This document shows, in pieces, positions 1 through 11,286 of a stretch of 64,000 bases of DNA. Origin of the DNA: Lathyrus oleraceus. Lineage: Eukaryota; Streptophyta; Magnoliopsida; Fabales; Fabaceae. The notes beneath the pieces were generated by a model. The model searched no databases and was not told where the DNA came from. It worked only from the letters and a program-made list of their open reading frames with translations. The translations under genes were made by a program, and so were the position numbers. Location of the stretch: NCBI RefSeq assembly GCF_024323335.1, contig NC_066584.1:269072344-269136343 (forward strand). The letters run 5' to 3'. Within the stretch, counting starts at the first letter, position 1; each line of letters opens with the position of its first letter.

Positions 1-900
1 TTTAGCCATTCTTCTTCTTCCCTCCACTCTAACCCAAGCCAAAACTTTTTGTGCAAACATTAACACTTGTTTTCAAACATTAGAAACCTAAGCCTTATGC
101 TTTTGATTTTCAAACTTTCTTTTCATAATACTTATTTTGAATTGAACTTTTAAATCAACTTTGACCATATTTTGTAAATACTTTTCATTGGTAAATATAA
201 CCCATTCAAATGTTTTTTTGTGGTTTCAGTGGCCACTTCCTTAATCAAAACTTTTCATAACCTTTAGCTATTATGTTTGAGTTATCCTTGAGGTAGATGT
301 AATACTCACTTATATCCTTAGTGAAGGACAATGAGTTTTCCATGCTTACTATAGGGTTAACCCCTCACTAGCATGTTGAAGCTATCCTCACATGGTGGAT
401 TTCTGGTTTTAGGTTAAGTTTTCTCCCTTGGATAACAAAAGACCTTAAGGCTTTTAGACCAATCAATTCACCAACTTATTTTGAGATTTTTTACCCCAAA
501 CTACGAGGTTTTGATCCTAATCTTTTTAAGATGGTACGTAGGCAATGGGTTTATCCATTCAAACACAAATTGTAAATAACTTGTATATTTCTCTTCTCAT
601 CTCTTCAATCATGTTTGCACAAATAAATTTTTACAAAATACCAACCTTACAACAAGTGTGAAAAGGGCTCCCTAGGAGTACCTAGGATGTTTTGGGTGCT
701 TAAAACCTTCCCATTACATAACCAACCCCCTTACCCCGATCTCTGACATTTTTACTAGTTTTTGATTCGATAAAACTTTTAGGGTTTTGTTCACTTTCTA
801 ACCATTCCTTTGGATAAATAGAAGTACGGTGGCGACTCGACTTGTATGGTTTACCTTAGATTTAGTCAATATCTCTAATGGTAACGAATACCCCGCTACA
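1..900 (+). mobile_element. Element J: 3' part of an Ogre LTR (solo or 3' LTR)
   Basis: The block ends with ACCCCGCTACA at 900 and matches, in reverse complement, the left part of solo LTR K (23363 onward). This includes the shared tract with TGGCGACTCG near 830 and the 'ctcctaggagtacctagg' type segment near 670. It is followed directly by the pol of element A with no primer site, so it is a solo LTR or the 3' LTR of a plus-strand element. The left part lies outside the window. No gene is seen in it; an apparent minus-strand reading frame from A's RT runs into it from 900 to 798 by chance. Confidence 0.85.
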
Positions 901-1992
901 GCTATGTAGTTCAATCGCCCCAAGAATCCACGAACCTCTTTCTCTTTTTTCGGTGCTAGCATGTTCTGTATTGCTTTAACTTTGTCGGGATCGACTTTAA
1001 TGCCTCGTTGGCTCACGATAAAACCTAGTAACTTGCCAGATCTTACCCCAAATGTGCACTTATTAGGATTTAACCTAAGCCGGAACTTCCTTAACCGTGC
1101 GAACAATTTCTCGAGATGAACCAAATGCTCTTCCTCAGTTTGGGATTTTGCGATCATATCATCAACATATACTGCAATCTCTTTATGAATCATATCATGA
1201 AAGAGAGTGACCATTGCATGCTGATATGTCGCACCCGCGTTCTTTAAGCTGAATGGCATCACTTTGTAGCAAAAAGTGCCCCAAGGGGTGACGAACGTGG
1301 TCTTCTCCATGTCCTCTGGTGCCATTTTTATTTGATTGTATCCAGAGAACCGATCCATGAAGTAAAGTACCGAGAATTGGGCCGTATTGTCTACCAACAC
1401 ATCAATGTGAGGTAACGGGAAATCATCTTTAGGGCTCGCCCTATTCAAGTCTCGGTAATCAACGCACATGTGTACTTTACCATCTTTCTTTGGCACAGGT
1501 ACGATGTTAGCCACCTACCGAGGATAGTTTGCCACTGCCAGAAAACCTGCATCCAATTGCTTCTGAACCTCTTCTTTGATCTTGATGGCCATGTCAGGAC
1601 GAGTCCTTCTCAATTTCTGCTTCACCGGGGAGCATTCTTCTCTGAGAGGTAATCAATGCACCACAATATTCGTATCTAGCCCTGGCATATCTTGATAAGA
1701 CCAGGCGAATACATCCATATACTCTTGCAAGAGTTCGATCAACTTTCTTTTCACCTCGTTGTCCAGGGCTGAACCTACCTTAATTTCTTTATTTTCCTCC
1801 TCTGACCCTAGGTTCACAATCTCCACTGCCTCTTGATGCGGTTGGATGACTCTTGATTTCTGCTGTAAGAGCCTGGATAACTCTTCGGGGAGTTCACAAT
1901 CTTCTTCACCGCCTTCATCAGCTTGGTAAATTAGATTATCGAAGTCATATTGGGCTATAGCATTTTGATTATCAATGGAACTCGACGCGGAT
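901..1992 (-). pseudogene. pol: Reverse transcriptase of element A, truncated and with stops
   Basis: The reverse transcriptase copies element RNA into DNA in the virus-like particle. Visible motifs on the minus strand are VPKKDGKVHMCVDYRDLN (about 1500-1440), FMDRFSGYNQI, TPWGTFCYKVMPFSLKNAGATYQ and the catalytic YVDD (followed by MIAKS, near 1160). The thumb-region FLGRLNYIA is cut by J at 901. The upstream acidic linker (QYDFDNLIY to AWSYQDMPGLD) precedes the RT core, as in Ogre elements. At least two in-frame stops occur: a TGA after NIVVH near 1650 and a TAG after YPR near 1517, where Trp is expected before VANIVPVPKKDG. Both fit C-to-T changes. RNase H and integrase are missing, so this is a dead fragment. 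Confidence 0.9.
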
Positions 1993-2256
1993 CTGCATGA
2001 TTTATGTTTTATTTTAGAACAGTAGGATGGAAAGGATGATAAACAAAAAACATTTCCATACATTTTTCTTGACAAACAAAAACAAAACAATAAAATGAAC
2101 GACAGGGAGCACAAATTGAATGCAAAGACGCTTATTTTATTCATTGATAAAATTTGTTTGAAAGTATGGGGGGCCCTACAATTTTACTCTACGCCTTGGG
2201 CAGGGCGCAGAGCTTTCAAAGCAAAACAAGGAAAATTACTCTTCAATGAAGGTGAC
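1993..2256 (-). other. Probable intron between protease and RT of element A
   Basis: The protease frame stops at about 2257 and the RT linker resumes near 1992. Between them the sequence is AT-rich and non-coding. A T-rich stretch followed by CATGCAG (AG at 1994-1993, minus strand) is a plausible acceptor just before the RT linker. Ogre elements are known to carry a spliced intron between protease and RT. The exact donor is not clear to me; it lies near 2240-2257. Confidence 0.5.
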
Positions 2257-3246
2257 TTATGGTATATCCACGGCAGTCCAATTGTTGAGTGTTTGTCCTT
2301 CGGCCCTCTGGTACACGAGGCATGCTTCTTCTAGCAGGCTGCTTTCTGCTTCTGTCACACAGATGGAGTCATCTCCGAGGTGCCCCACACTAGTAAAAGT
2401 ATCTGGCATTGCGGGAATCGACCATTTGTTCGTATCAACAATGTTTGGTTTCTGAGTCGTTTGGTGAGCACGGAACCCCAACCCAAATTTGTCTTTGTTT
2501 ACAGGCAAATCAAGTACTCTTCCCCAGCCTGTGGGGTGTTCAGCCTGAATTATAGTCTTAGCGTCCTTCCATGAAGTCATAGGGAGTTCTGCGCCCGGAG
2601 CTACTTTCATCGGTGGTGTCATCTCCACGTTCACTACTTCGAAGGCTTGGAAAGGAGTCTCATGAATCTCTCCTCCAACTTCGACATACCTGAATGATGC
2701 TAGATGGCTCACCACTATATCTTCTTCCCCTTCCACCACTACCAGTTTGCTTCCAATCATGAATTTCAACCTTTGGTAGAGGGTTGAGGTTACGGTGCCT
2801 GCCGAATGGATCCATGGACGTCCCAGGAGACAACTGTAGACGGGGTAAATATCCATCACATAAAAGGTGATGAAGAATATGTGAGGCCCTATCTTCATGG
2901 GGAGATCCACCTCTCCTATTACTGTCCGCCTTGACCCATCAAATGCTCTCACAATGAGTGAGCTGGGCTTCATCAACAATCCTTCGATGGTTAGCTTGGA
3001 AAGCGAGTTCTTGGGTAAGACATTTAATGAAGATCCGGTGTCCACCAATACCCTGGACAAGATCGTGTCCACACATTCGATCGAAATGTGGAGCGCCTTG
3101 TTGTGATTTCTACCTTCAAGTGGCAATTCATCATCGTTGAACCCTAGGCAACTGCTTGCAGATATGTTGGCCATCACAGCTTCGAACTGGTTTACCGATA
3201 TTTCTTGAGGGACATGTGCGGTCCTTAAGAACTTCATCAGAGCTTT
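2257..3246 (-). pseudogene. pro: Aspartic protease region of element A
   Basis: A 326-codon open stretch on the minus strand carries the retropepsin active site LVDTGSSLNVLP (D-T-G, about 104 residues in). Downstream come the hydrophobic strand FFITFYVMD and the flap-side motif CLLGRPWIHSAG typical of Ty3/gypsy proteases of the Tat/Ogre group. The enzyme would cut the Gag-Pol polyprotein. It is preceded by an in-frame TGA (3247-3249, after SSEAH, where Arg is expected), so the gag-protease fusion is broken. The protease core itself looks complete. Confidence 0.85.
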
Positions 3247-5653
3247 TCAGTGTGCCTCTGAACTCATCAAGAGTGCAAGTATGGATATCTTTGACGGTGT
3301 TTGATTGAGTTGATTAACCACCTTGTAGTCACTTTTCTTGATAAGGCGGAGAAATTCCTCCACTTCATCATCAGGATGTGCCTTTTGTGCCGTATTTGGC
3401 CCTTGGCCATCATCATTTGCTACTTGTTTTCCAAGGTTTCTGTTTGAAGCTTCTTGACCCCCGCCACTTGCGGGAGGTGCTGGTGCAAATACCCTACCAC
3501 TGCGGGTTATGCCCCCGGATCCAGTGATATTCACACTAGCTTCTTCAGGTTTAGTGGGCTCTTCTTTCACCTCTTGCCCATATAGAAATACCTTCGAGTC
3601 GTAGTTCCATGGCACTGCTTTTGTGTTGTCAAAAGCGAACGGAGCAGGGACCGTAATCACAAGTGGTGTGATCGGGTATGCTGTAGCAGGTACTAGAATC
3701 GGATCGTAAGGGATCTCGACAGGTACTCGTATGGGATCATATGGAATTTCGAGCATGTCTACCTCATTAGTAGGGGGAATCTGTTCCACCATCAATGCTT
3801 GCTGATCAATCAACCTCTGGATACCGACCTTCAATTTCTCACATCCTTGGGGATTCATCAAACAGTCTTCACATTTGGCATCACACCCGGGATGTACCTC
3901 ATTCATTAGTAATTGCTCCTTGACAACAGCCAACGGAGTTCTTATATCCCCTACGCATCGCTTCACCATCTTTTCTTCCTCAATCACACTCACGGAGGGA
4001 CCGGTGTGTGGCGGCATAGGATTGTTGTTGGTGTTGGGACCATTTGGTGCGAAAGTAATGGCTTTAGCATCAATTAGGTCTTGTACTTTATGCTTGAGGG
4101 CCTTGTAATTCTCAATCATATGGACGGGCGCCCCCAAAGTGGAATTCGCAATGGGCGTTGGCATCATATCCAGGAGGAATCACAGTCGGAGGTTTCAACT
4201 CCCTCAACTGTACCAATGACCCTTTTATTAAGTATGGGAGCAGGCGAGCGTACGTAGTAGGAATTGGATCAAGTTTCCTTTCTATCCTCCTTAGCCTCTT
4301 CTGTCCGGGCGGGTAGTATTGTTGTTATGGAGGAGCATACTGTTGTTGGTAATGATTTGGCTGTGGACCCATATCCTGACCGGTTGGCACGGCGAAGGGT
4401 TGCTGATAAGGATTGGGTTCCATGGCGGCCACCTGCTGGTACGGGCCAGGCGCTATAGCAGCCACCTATTGATAGGAAACCCGATGTGATATGCCTCTCC
4501 CTCTAGCCACTGACGTGTTGTTAGTCTCTCCCTTCTTCTTCTTGGCAAAACCGACATACGGTTTCATTTCCCCATTAGACGGGCCAACAACACTTGGTAT
4601 TTTCCCACTTTTTAGCCCGCTCTCGATTCTTTCTCCGGAAACCACCATATCAGAGAATCCAATCGATGTGCTCCCTACCATCTTCTCATAATAGGGTCCT
4701 TGGAGCGTCCCCATGAACATATTGATCAACTCTTTGTCCAAGAGTGGAGGCTGAACCCTAGCCGCCAGCTCTCTCCAACGCTGGGCGTATTCCTTGAAAG
4801 ACTCCTCAAATTTTTGCGTCAAGCTCTGGAGTTTGGTCCGATTCGGAGCCATATCCGTGTTATACTGGTAATGTTTTAGGAATGCCTCGGCCAAGTCTTT
4901 CCAAGTCCGGATAGTTGTACTCTCCAACTGCATGTACCATTCCAAAGAAGCCCCACTTAGGTTGTCTTGGAAGAAGTGCATGAGTAGCTTCTCATCTCTT
5001 GAGTATGCAACCATCTTGCTGCAGTATGCTCGGATGTGTGTCTTGGGACAACTGACCCCCTGATACTTTTCAAAGGTAGGTACCTTGAATTTGGAGGGTA
5101 TTTGAACGTCTGACACCAAACACATCTCGGCAGCATCCAAGCCGAAGGCACTGGGTCCTTCCATGGCCTTCATTTTCTCCTCTATGGCACGAAACTTTTT
5201 GTCGATTTCTGCACTGGTCGGTCCGAAAGCATCATAGACCGATTCCTCCTTGGGGTTGTAGAAGGCGTCATTCTGATCGTCCGCCTCGATGCCGGGGGGA
5301 ACCACAGGATTTGGATTCACTGGACCTCCTCCTCCAAGCGGGGGTACACCTCCTAGTGGTCCCATAGGGATCTGGATTGGAGGGTTGCCAAGTGGCGGCA
5401 CAGGAATGGTAGCGGCAGCTCTCTGACTGGCTAAGCGGAGTTCCTCGTGGACCCTAGCAATGACTTCTTGGCCTCTGACCACAACTTGGAGGGTCTCCAT
5501 CAGTTGCCCCATCTGGGCACGCATACCGAACATTTCCTCCCTCAAAGCACTCTGATTTTGTTCAAGCTGATCCATGAGTGTTTTCTGCTCACTGCGGGTG
5601 TTGTGCCGGTGTTGAGAAGTCAGCTTGCTGTTTCTGGATGAGAGAAAGATCAA
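3247..5653 (-). pseudogene. gag: Gag of element A with internal stops
   Basis: The structural protein that packages element RNA. The first open part (5653-4466, 395 codons) begins with a Gln/Glu-rich coiled-coil-like N-terminus, then a Pro/Gly-rich linker. The retrotransposon gag core follows, with SKFKVPTFEKYQG, LSGASLEWYMQLE, TWKDLAEAFLKHYQYN and YAQRWRELAARV. After a TAG near 4466 (Trp probably lost) a Gln/Tyr/Pro-rich tract follows, with further stops to 4168. A second open part (4167-3247) carries a Cys-containing segment (CDAKCEDC) and a Pro-rich region leading toward the protease. No classic CCHC knuckle is seen. The frame is interrupted at least three times, so it is non-functional. 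Confidence 0.85.
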
Positions 5654-5915
5654 GTGGTAAGTTCCTTGTTTTGCTTTTATGTTATGCAGAATGATGCATG
5701 ATTTGGTTGTATTGTTATTTTTATTTATTTTTTGGCAAGGCTCTTAGTTGTCGTGTTATTTATTACGAGGAACAATTCAGACAGTTAGCATTGCAATCAA
5801 AAATAATGACACACATAATACGGAACCATAAAACCTCATTCATTCATTCATTTTTTTGGTAACAGGTATAAGGAAATCAAAGAGACAATCCTACTTGCAT
5901 TAAATCATAAACAGA
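5654..5915 (-). other. Spacer between ORF1 and gag of element A
   Basis: A non-coding AT-rich spacer separates ORF1 from gag on the minus strand. Elements D (22664-22884) and E (43821-44030) have the same kind of spacer, so it is a constant part of Ogre architecture. No promoter or splice site was convincing. Confidence 0.5.
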
Positions 5916-7934
5916 CTACAGATTGACTTGAAAGGTAACCCCTTGAGCATTGCGGAGAGCTTCGATATCTGTGATCAGCTCAGCCATGGTCTTCTTGCAA
6001 AATTTCACAAAGTTGTAAACTTGGTGAGGAGTGTTATTGGGACACATGATCTTATCTGCCTCCTTCAGCTTATCAGGGAAGTCCTGGAGGGCGTAGTTGG
6101 TCAGAACTGCCATGTTAGCATACTTGTCTCTCCATTCACTATATAACCCTTGCAGGTTCCCAATGATGGCATCCCTCTCAGCTATAGCTCCTTCGGCTCT
6201 TTGGTAAGAGTTTTCCCAATATAGGCAGTTATTCCTCATCTCTTGATACTCTTCATCAAATTTTCCAGCTTTCATGCTTCGGATCTTTTCGTGAGCTCTT
6301 TCTAGCTGAAACTTTTCGTGAAGGTAGGCTCAATGTATCTTCTCTTTTTCCAGTTTCTCGCGGGCCGCGTGATCTTGATATTCTTTGATGGTCTTCCTCA
6401 ATTTGCTGATCTGAGCTTCGTAATCTTCCTTGGCACTCTTCTTATCCCTATTGGTAAGCTCCAGAATTCTTTCCAAGTCTCGAACAATACGCCATGCTCA
6501 ATCCAGTTCGTTGTTTCGTCCATCAAGTTTTGAATTTGCTCCTAGGAGAGCACCGCCGACCCACTCTTTCTTACCTTTTTCATCTCTTGCTCTCTTCTTA
6601 CTGGTCTCATACAAGGTCTTCACCTCTTTTCCTTTGTCTTCTAGATCGTCACCCCTTTGCTTCTCCTTGATGAGTTAGAGTCATAAGCGGGTGTTTTCTA
6701 GTTCGAGCTCACTTATGTTACTGGTGAGTTTGTCGACATCGTCTTGTAAGATGGGCTCAGGTTCAGGCACTTGAGGGAGAGATGTGGACTCGTAGTAGAA
6801 GGGCATCTTGACTATTCGGGCTCTCTCTTTTGCCCATTGCACGTATGGTCCTCTAGCAATGACATTCTTCTTGCCAAGTTCCGGACCACTTCTAACAATC
6901 CTGTTCCAGGCTTGCCTTACTTTTCTCACCGCCGAGTTGAGTGGATCTACTGTGTTGATGACAAAAGGGGTTAAGTCCTCTTCTTTTGGGGGCCCATTCA
7001 TCGCGTGTCCAAGTTGCCTCATGCACAACACATGATTATAGTTAATACATCCATGTGTGCCTACTAAGGGTACATTCGGAAATCCTCCACATCTGAGAAT
7101 GATGTTTTGGGTTTCCCATTCCCTCTTATACCACTGGATAGTATTGGAAGAGAATGACGCAAACTTCTGGCACCAAGGGAGATCTTTAGACATGAAGGGA
7201 CCGGCTAGCGGCATGTGAGTCTTCATCCATATGTGCAATAGTGGAGCACAACATAGGAAACTTCCCTATTTCTTCTCATGGCGAGTGTGGAAAGTATGGT
7301 AGAAGTCGGCCAAGAGAAACAACATTGGGTTACCGGACAAGAAGATGTTCACTGCAGCCTGATCTATGAAGTTGTCGATACTTGGGAATATAACAATCCC
7401 ATAGATCAACAATGCTAATACTGCGATGTAAGAATCCCACTTCTTTTCTTTGGCGAACCTCCACGCATGACCTTCCAAGAATTTTCTGGCGAATCCTTTG
7501 TGAGTTCCCTTCGGAGCCCAACTGGCTGCCAACTCACCTACATCAATCGCCAATACAGACGCTGGCTTGGGCATGAAGAAGTCTTCTTCGATCTTGGGGA
7601 ACGGATTATGGTCCTTGATGTAGCATTTCAGAAGCCTTTCAAACTCTTCCAATGTGGGAGCCATCTGGAAGTCAGGGAAGGTGAAACAACGCATCGGGAT
7701 ATCGTAGTACTGAGCCAAGGTAGTGAGGGCCACGTAGTCCACATTCTTGTTCACCAAATCCAGAATGTTCCCATAGGCCGCATAGCATTTGTATTTGATA
7801 GGGGCTATCTTGGAGATCAGGGCTTCCAAGTTATCCAATCTGGGTTCCTTGTACCTAAAGGAGAATGTACTTTTTCTGAGGAGAGAATTCATGATTGCTT
7901 TGCAAAAGTCTTCGTAGTTTCCTGCAATAAACAT
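5916..7934 (-). pseudogene. ORF1 upstream of gag, element A (frameshifted)
   Basis: Ogre elements have an extra ORF of unknown function between the 5' LTR and gag. Here it reads in three open pieces on the minus strand: 7934-7266, 7238-6681 and 6275-5916. The N-terminal two-thirds is globular, with RCFTFPDFQMAPTLEEF, a conserved ALLIYGIVIFPSIDNFID segment, and FPNVPLVGTHGCINYNH. It resembles plant mobile-domain-like (DUF7745-type) proteins, an assignment from memory that needs a profile search. The C-terminal third is rich in charged and Leu residues and looks coiled-coil (LTSNISELELENTRL and beyond). Breaks lie near 7265-7239 and 6680-6276. The same protein is seen in D and E. Confidence 0.75.
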
Positions 7935-8129
7935 CAGATACTAAGAGCCTTGCTTTTATTGTCTATGCACACGATGCATGAGTATATGAATGCATGAGTG
8001 ATTTGGTTCATAAGCATGGCCTTCATAAGTTATACACGCAAACAGGTTCAGGATCAAAGTCTCAAAATACGGATGGAGGGCAACACTTGATTGCTTTCCT
8101 CTATTGGGATCTCACCGGTCGAAGTTTAG

Positions 8130-8650
8130 GGTTAGATAGGGACCCCAAAATCATTGATTCATTTGGCTGTTTGACGCTTACGGCAAAAGCTTACCGGTCA
8201 TCAACTCCCTCAAATGAGCCTCTTCTGGGTGAGATCTTCGTACCGACCCACACGAGAAAAGCTTCTCGAGGGCCCAAACTATGCGACCATCGACACCAGG
8301 TTCTAGACAAGGGTCTCAAAGTCATAGACTTCCTTGACTGTTTGCCGCTTACGGAAAAAGCTTGTCGGTCGTCAACTCCATCAAGAAAATTAACTTCGAG
8401 TGAGATCTTCGTGCCGACCCACGGGAGAAAAGCTTCTCAGGGACCCACACTACGCGACCATCAATCTTAATAGGCCATAGGTTTAATGTTCTACAAAGGT
8501 CCTTAGAGTCATGGATCCAAATGAAGACATTGATCGCTTACGCCAAAAGCTTGATGGTCGTCAACGTCTCCAAAAGAATCTACTCTAAGTGAGGTTCTCG
8601 TATAGACCCTTACGAGAAAAGATTTTCGGTGGTCCATACTACTCAACCTC
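8130..8650 (-). repeat. Triplicated ~170-190 bp repeat in the 5' leader of element A
   Basis: Three diverged units are marked by GCTTACGGCAAAAGCTT at about 8177, a near copy at 8347 and another at 8537. Each is followed by a GTCGTCAACTCC-like segment, a GTGAGATCTTCGT-like segment and a GAGAAAAGCTTCTC-like palindrome. They lie between the primer site and ORF1, in the untranslated leader. A 158-codon plus-strand frame across them is a by-product of the repeats. Confidence 0.85.
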
Positions 8651-8870
8651 TCCTATCTTATCTTTACACTCTAGACTCAAGTGGAGAGTCTTTCCTACAA
8701 GGTTACTTGCAATCAAAGTGCCATCCATTTGATATCATAGAATCATGGAATCCACATGTTAGATCATAAAATTTAAAGCAAAAGGCAATAAATAAGGCAA
8801 GTAATCAAAAGGATAAACATACACACATGCGAGGAATCAACCTAAATTAGGCTTGACTTGCTTAGGGAGG
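8651..8870 (-). other. Leader of element A between primer site and repeats
   Basis: Non-coding leader sequence next to the primer site, with no further structure recognised. The segment 7935-8129 on the other side of the repeats is likewise leader. Confidence 0.5.
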
Positions 8871-8890
8871 TGTCCCCAGTAGAGTCGCCA
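8871..8890 (-). other. Primer binding site of element A
   Basis: The minus strand reads TGGCGACTCTACTGGGGACA, two bases from the LTR end. This is the Arg-tRNA-type primer site used by Ogre elements. It proves that the LTR at 8893-12801 is the 5' LTR. Confidence 0.9.
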
Positions 8891-9553
8891 GCTGTCGCTA
8901 CGCGAAAAAAATAGAGTCGCCATCGGTTTTTATTTATTCCAAAGGAATGGGAAAATATCGAGAAAACCCCAAAGTATGGTCATTGCAACCACGAACAGGT
9001 TCAGAAGTCGGTTATGCAATGGGAACGTATTAGCACCCCTCACATCCATGGTACTCCACGGAAACCATCTAGGATGTTTGCGCTTACGTATGTATTGTTT
9101 ATCAAATGTTTGCTAGCCAAAGGTTTGCGGAGTGGAGGTAGATTTTAAATTAGTATGCTCGCCAAGGAATGGATCCGCGTGCCTACGTATGCCCACTTGT
9201 TAAAGTGAGAAATCAGAGCCGTCGTAGTTCGTGGTTTTGAAATTGTTTGTTGGTTTTGTTGATTTTATTACCTTGAAGAAGGATTTTTTTATTGTGTTGC
9301 CCTAAGGCTCAAACAAAAGGTTTGAATGTGTTGAATTGTTTTTAGGCTTTGAGAAAGTGTTATTGATTTTGGATTGCACTAATGACTATGGATAAAGGTG
9401 AATATCTCAAACGGTCAAGTCAAACGTCTTGTGTTCGAAGCATTCAGAATGAGTGTAGGAAAGCTCCAGTCTCGTCCCTTATTTATCGCTTAAGGCTCGT
9501 GGCGTACAATCCTAATCGCCATTTATTGTGCTTTTTACTTTGATTTGAGAAAG

Positions 9554-9657
9554 AGACCGTATGACGTTGGGTCAAGGGTTTGTTTATTGGTTTGATTTGA
9601 AAAAAGACCGCTTGACGTTGGATCAAGGGTTTGATTATCGATTTTGAATGGGTGAAC
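9554..9657 (-). repeat. 52 bp tandem duplication in the LTR of element A
   Basis: Two units with the core TGACGTTGGRTCAAGGGTTTG start at 9554 and 9606. Solo LTR L has the same duplication at 34667 and 34719, so it predates both insertions. Confidence 0.85.
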
Positions 9658-11277
9658 GTTCCTAATGTCTAAGGGCTAGCTAACAAGCAATAAAAGAAAG
9701 CAAGTAAATGCGTACATCGGAAAGGGGAGGGGGTACATGTAAAGTACAAGGGAGTGTAGGAAATAAAATGTCTCATTGTCAGGTAGCCCAAGAGAAAGCC
9801 ATGTGTTTGCAATTGTGTCCTAAACTAGAAAGCACATAAAAGATTACAATTTGTCTTGGATATTGAATGCTCCTTCCACGTTAGGGTCAAATATTTGTCC
9901 AAGGTCTTTTGCAAGGGGCCTAACAACAATCTCTAAGTCCATTCCAATGTCCATTACATGTTTGAGAATTATCTCTTTTATTTTTAAAGTCTTATCCATT
10001 TTTCGTCATTTTTAAGATGAGATGAATGAAGAATGTACAATGATGTAGCAAAAATAAAATTGCATAAGGTAAATGGAAAAAATTAAATGTTAGGAGCGGA
10101 AATTAAAATACGGAAATTAAAGTTAGAGGTTAATTGTGGAATTTAAATGTTAGATGTTAATGGTTAGATGTTAATTGTTAGAAATTAGAATCAAAACAAT
10201 ATAAAAGAATATTTAACCCCAATATCAAGAATTAAGTCAAAAACCAATATCTAAAATATCAATCGAAACAAAACTCTAAAAGGATTAATCAAAATAAAAT
10301 TAGAATATTATCAAACAATTATATTAAGTATATTCTAGAATCAATCCTAATGTGCCTAAACTACTTCCTAATATTAATTCTAATCTAATCCTAAAACATA
10401 ATTCTAAACTTAATCCTAATATTAGTCTGAACTATATACTAACCTTAATTGAAACTACAATCTAATAAATCCTATGATATGTTAATAAATCCTAATTACT
10501 AATTAAATTTCCTATTATCTACACAATTTCAGAATGGGCCTTGGGGTGAGGGGTGTACCGTCAGGATTTGAGGTATGTACGCGGTTCAACAGCCTGATTG
10601 GGCCTTAAAAGAGACTAAGCCCAAATTTGGACGGATATCCAATGAAAGAACGCGTCATCTTCCTTACTCGCTCACAGACACGGCATAATGCAAAAAATGC
10701 CGATCCCTGCCACACCGGCGACGCGACACGGTGGTCGCCACGTCTTCCTCCCTCTACTAATCCAATACTAAAAAACCTCTAACTAAATAACTCGAAGCCA
10801 ACACTATACGAAAATCTCAACGGACAAAGCCAAACGGTGCTCGAATCCTATCACAAACCGTAGAACTGATAACGCGAAAGGAAGAAAATCCTACCGGAGA
10901 GATCTACGGAGGATCGAAGCTCGGGTAACCGAGATTCAATTCTACTCTTCTATCTCCTTTCCTGCCTTGTCTCGTTGCGAATCAATTACGTCGTGGCGCG
11001 GTGTGTTAACCGGACAATGAAGATCGAAAGCGGCAAAGAGAGGCTGTGATTGAAACGGCGTTGAAGCGGAAGTCTATGGAAGCTGGTCACGGTGGAAGAG
11101 TTTGTTACGGTTATGGTTCGGTGGAGGAAGTTGTTTGAAGGATTGAGGTTGAAGATGGATGAAGGTTGAGATGACGAGAGAGGTGCGGTGGTGGTTACGA
11201 AGAAGAATCCGAGCTTCTGAAAAGAAAAATGGAAAAGAAAAGTGAAGAAAGGTCCTTGCTTCGTTGCTATAATCACT

Positions 11278-11286
11278 TATTTATAG
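11278..11286 (-). promoter_or_regulatory. TATA box of the element A LTR
   Basis: The minus strand reads TATAAATAA about 1.5 kb from the LTR start. The matching site in solo LTR L is at 36322-36315 (TATATAAA). Transcription would run leftward through R-U5 into the leader. Confidence 0.6.

Noticed and set aside
798..900. Extension of A's RT frame beyond LNYIA
   Set aside because: These codons are read from inserted LTR J, which ends at 900. The true RT sequence stops at 901.
7994..8470. 158-codon plus-strand frame with internally repeated protein sequence
   Set aside because: It lies antisense in the leader of element A, and its repeats come from the DNA triplication. No domain or codon signal supports it.
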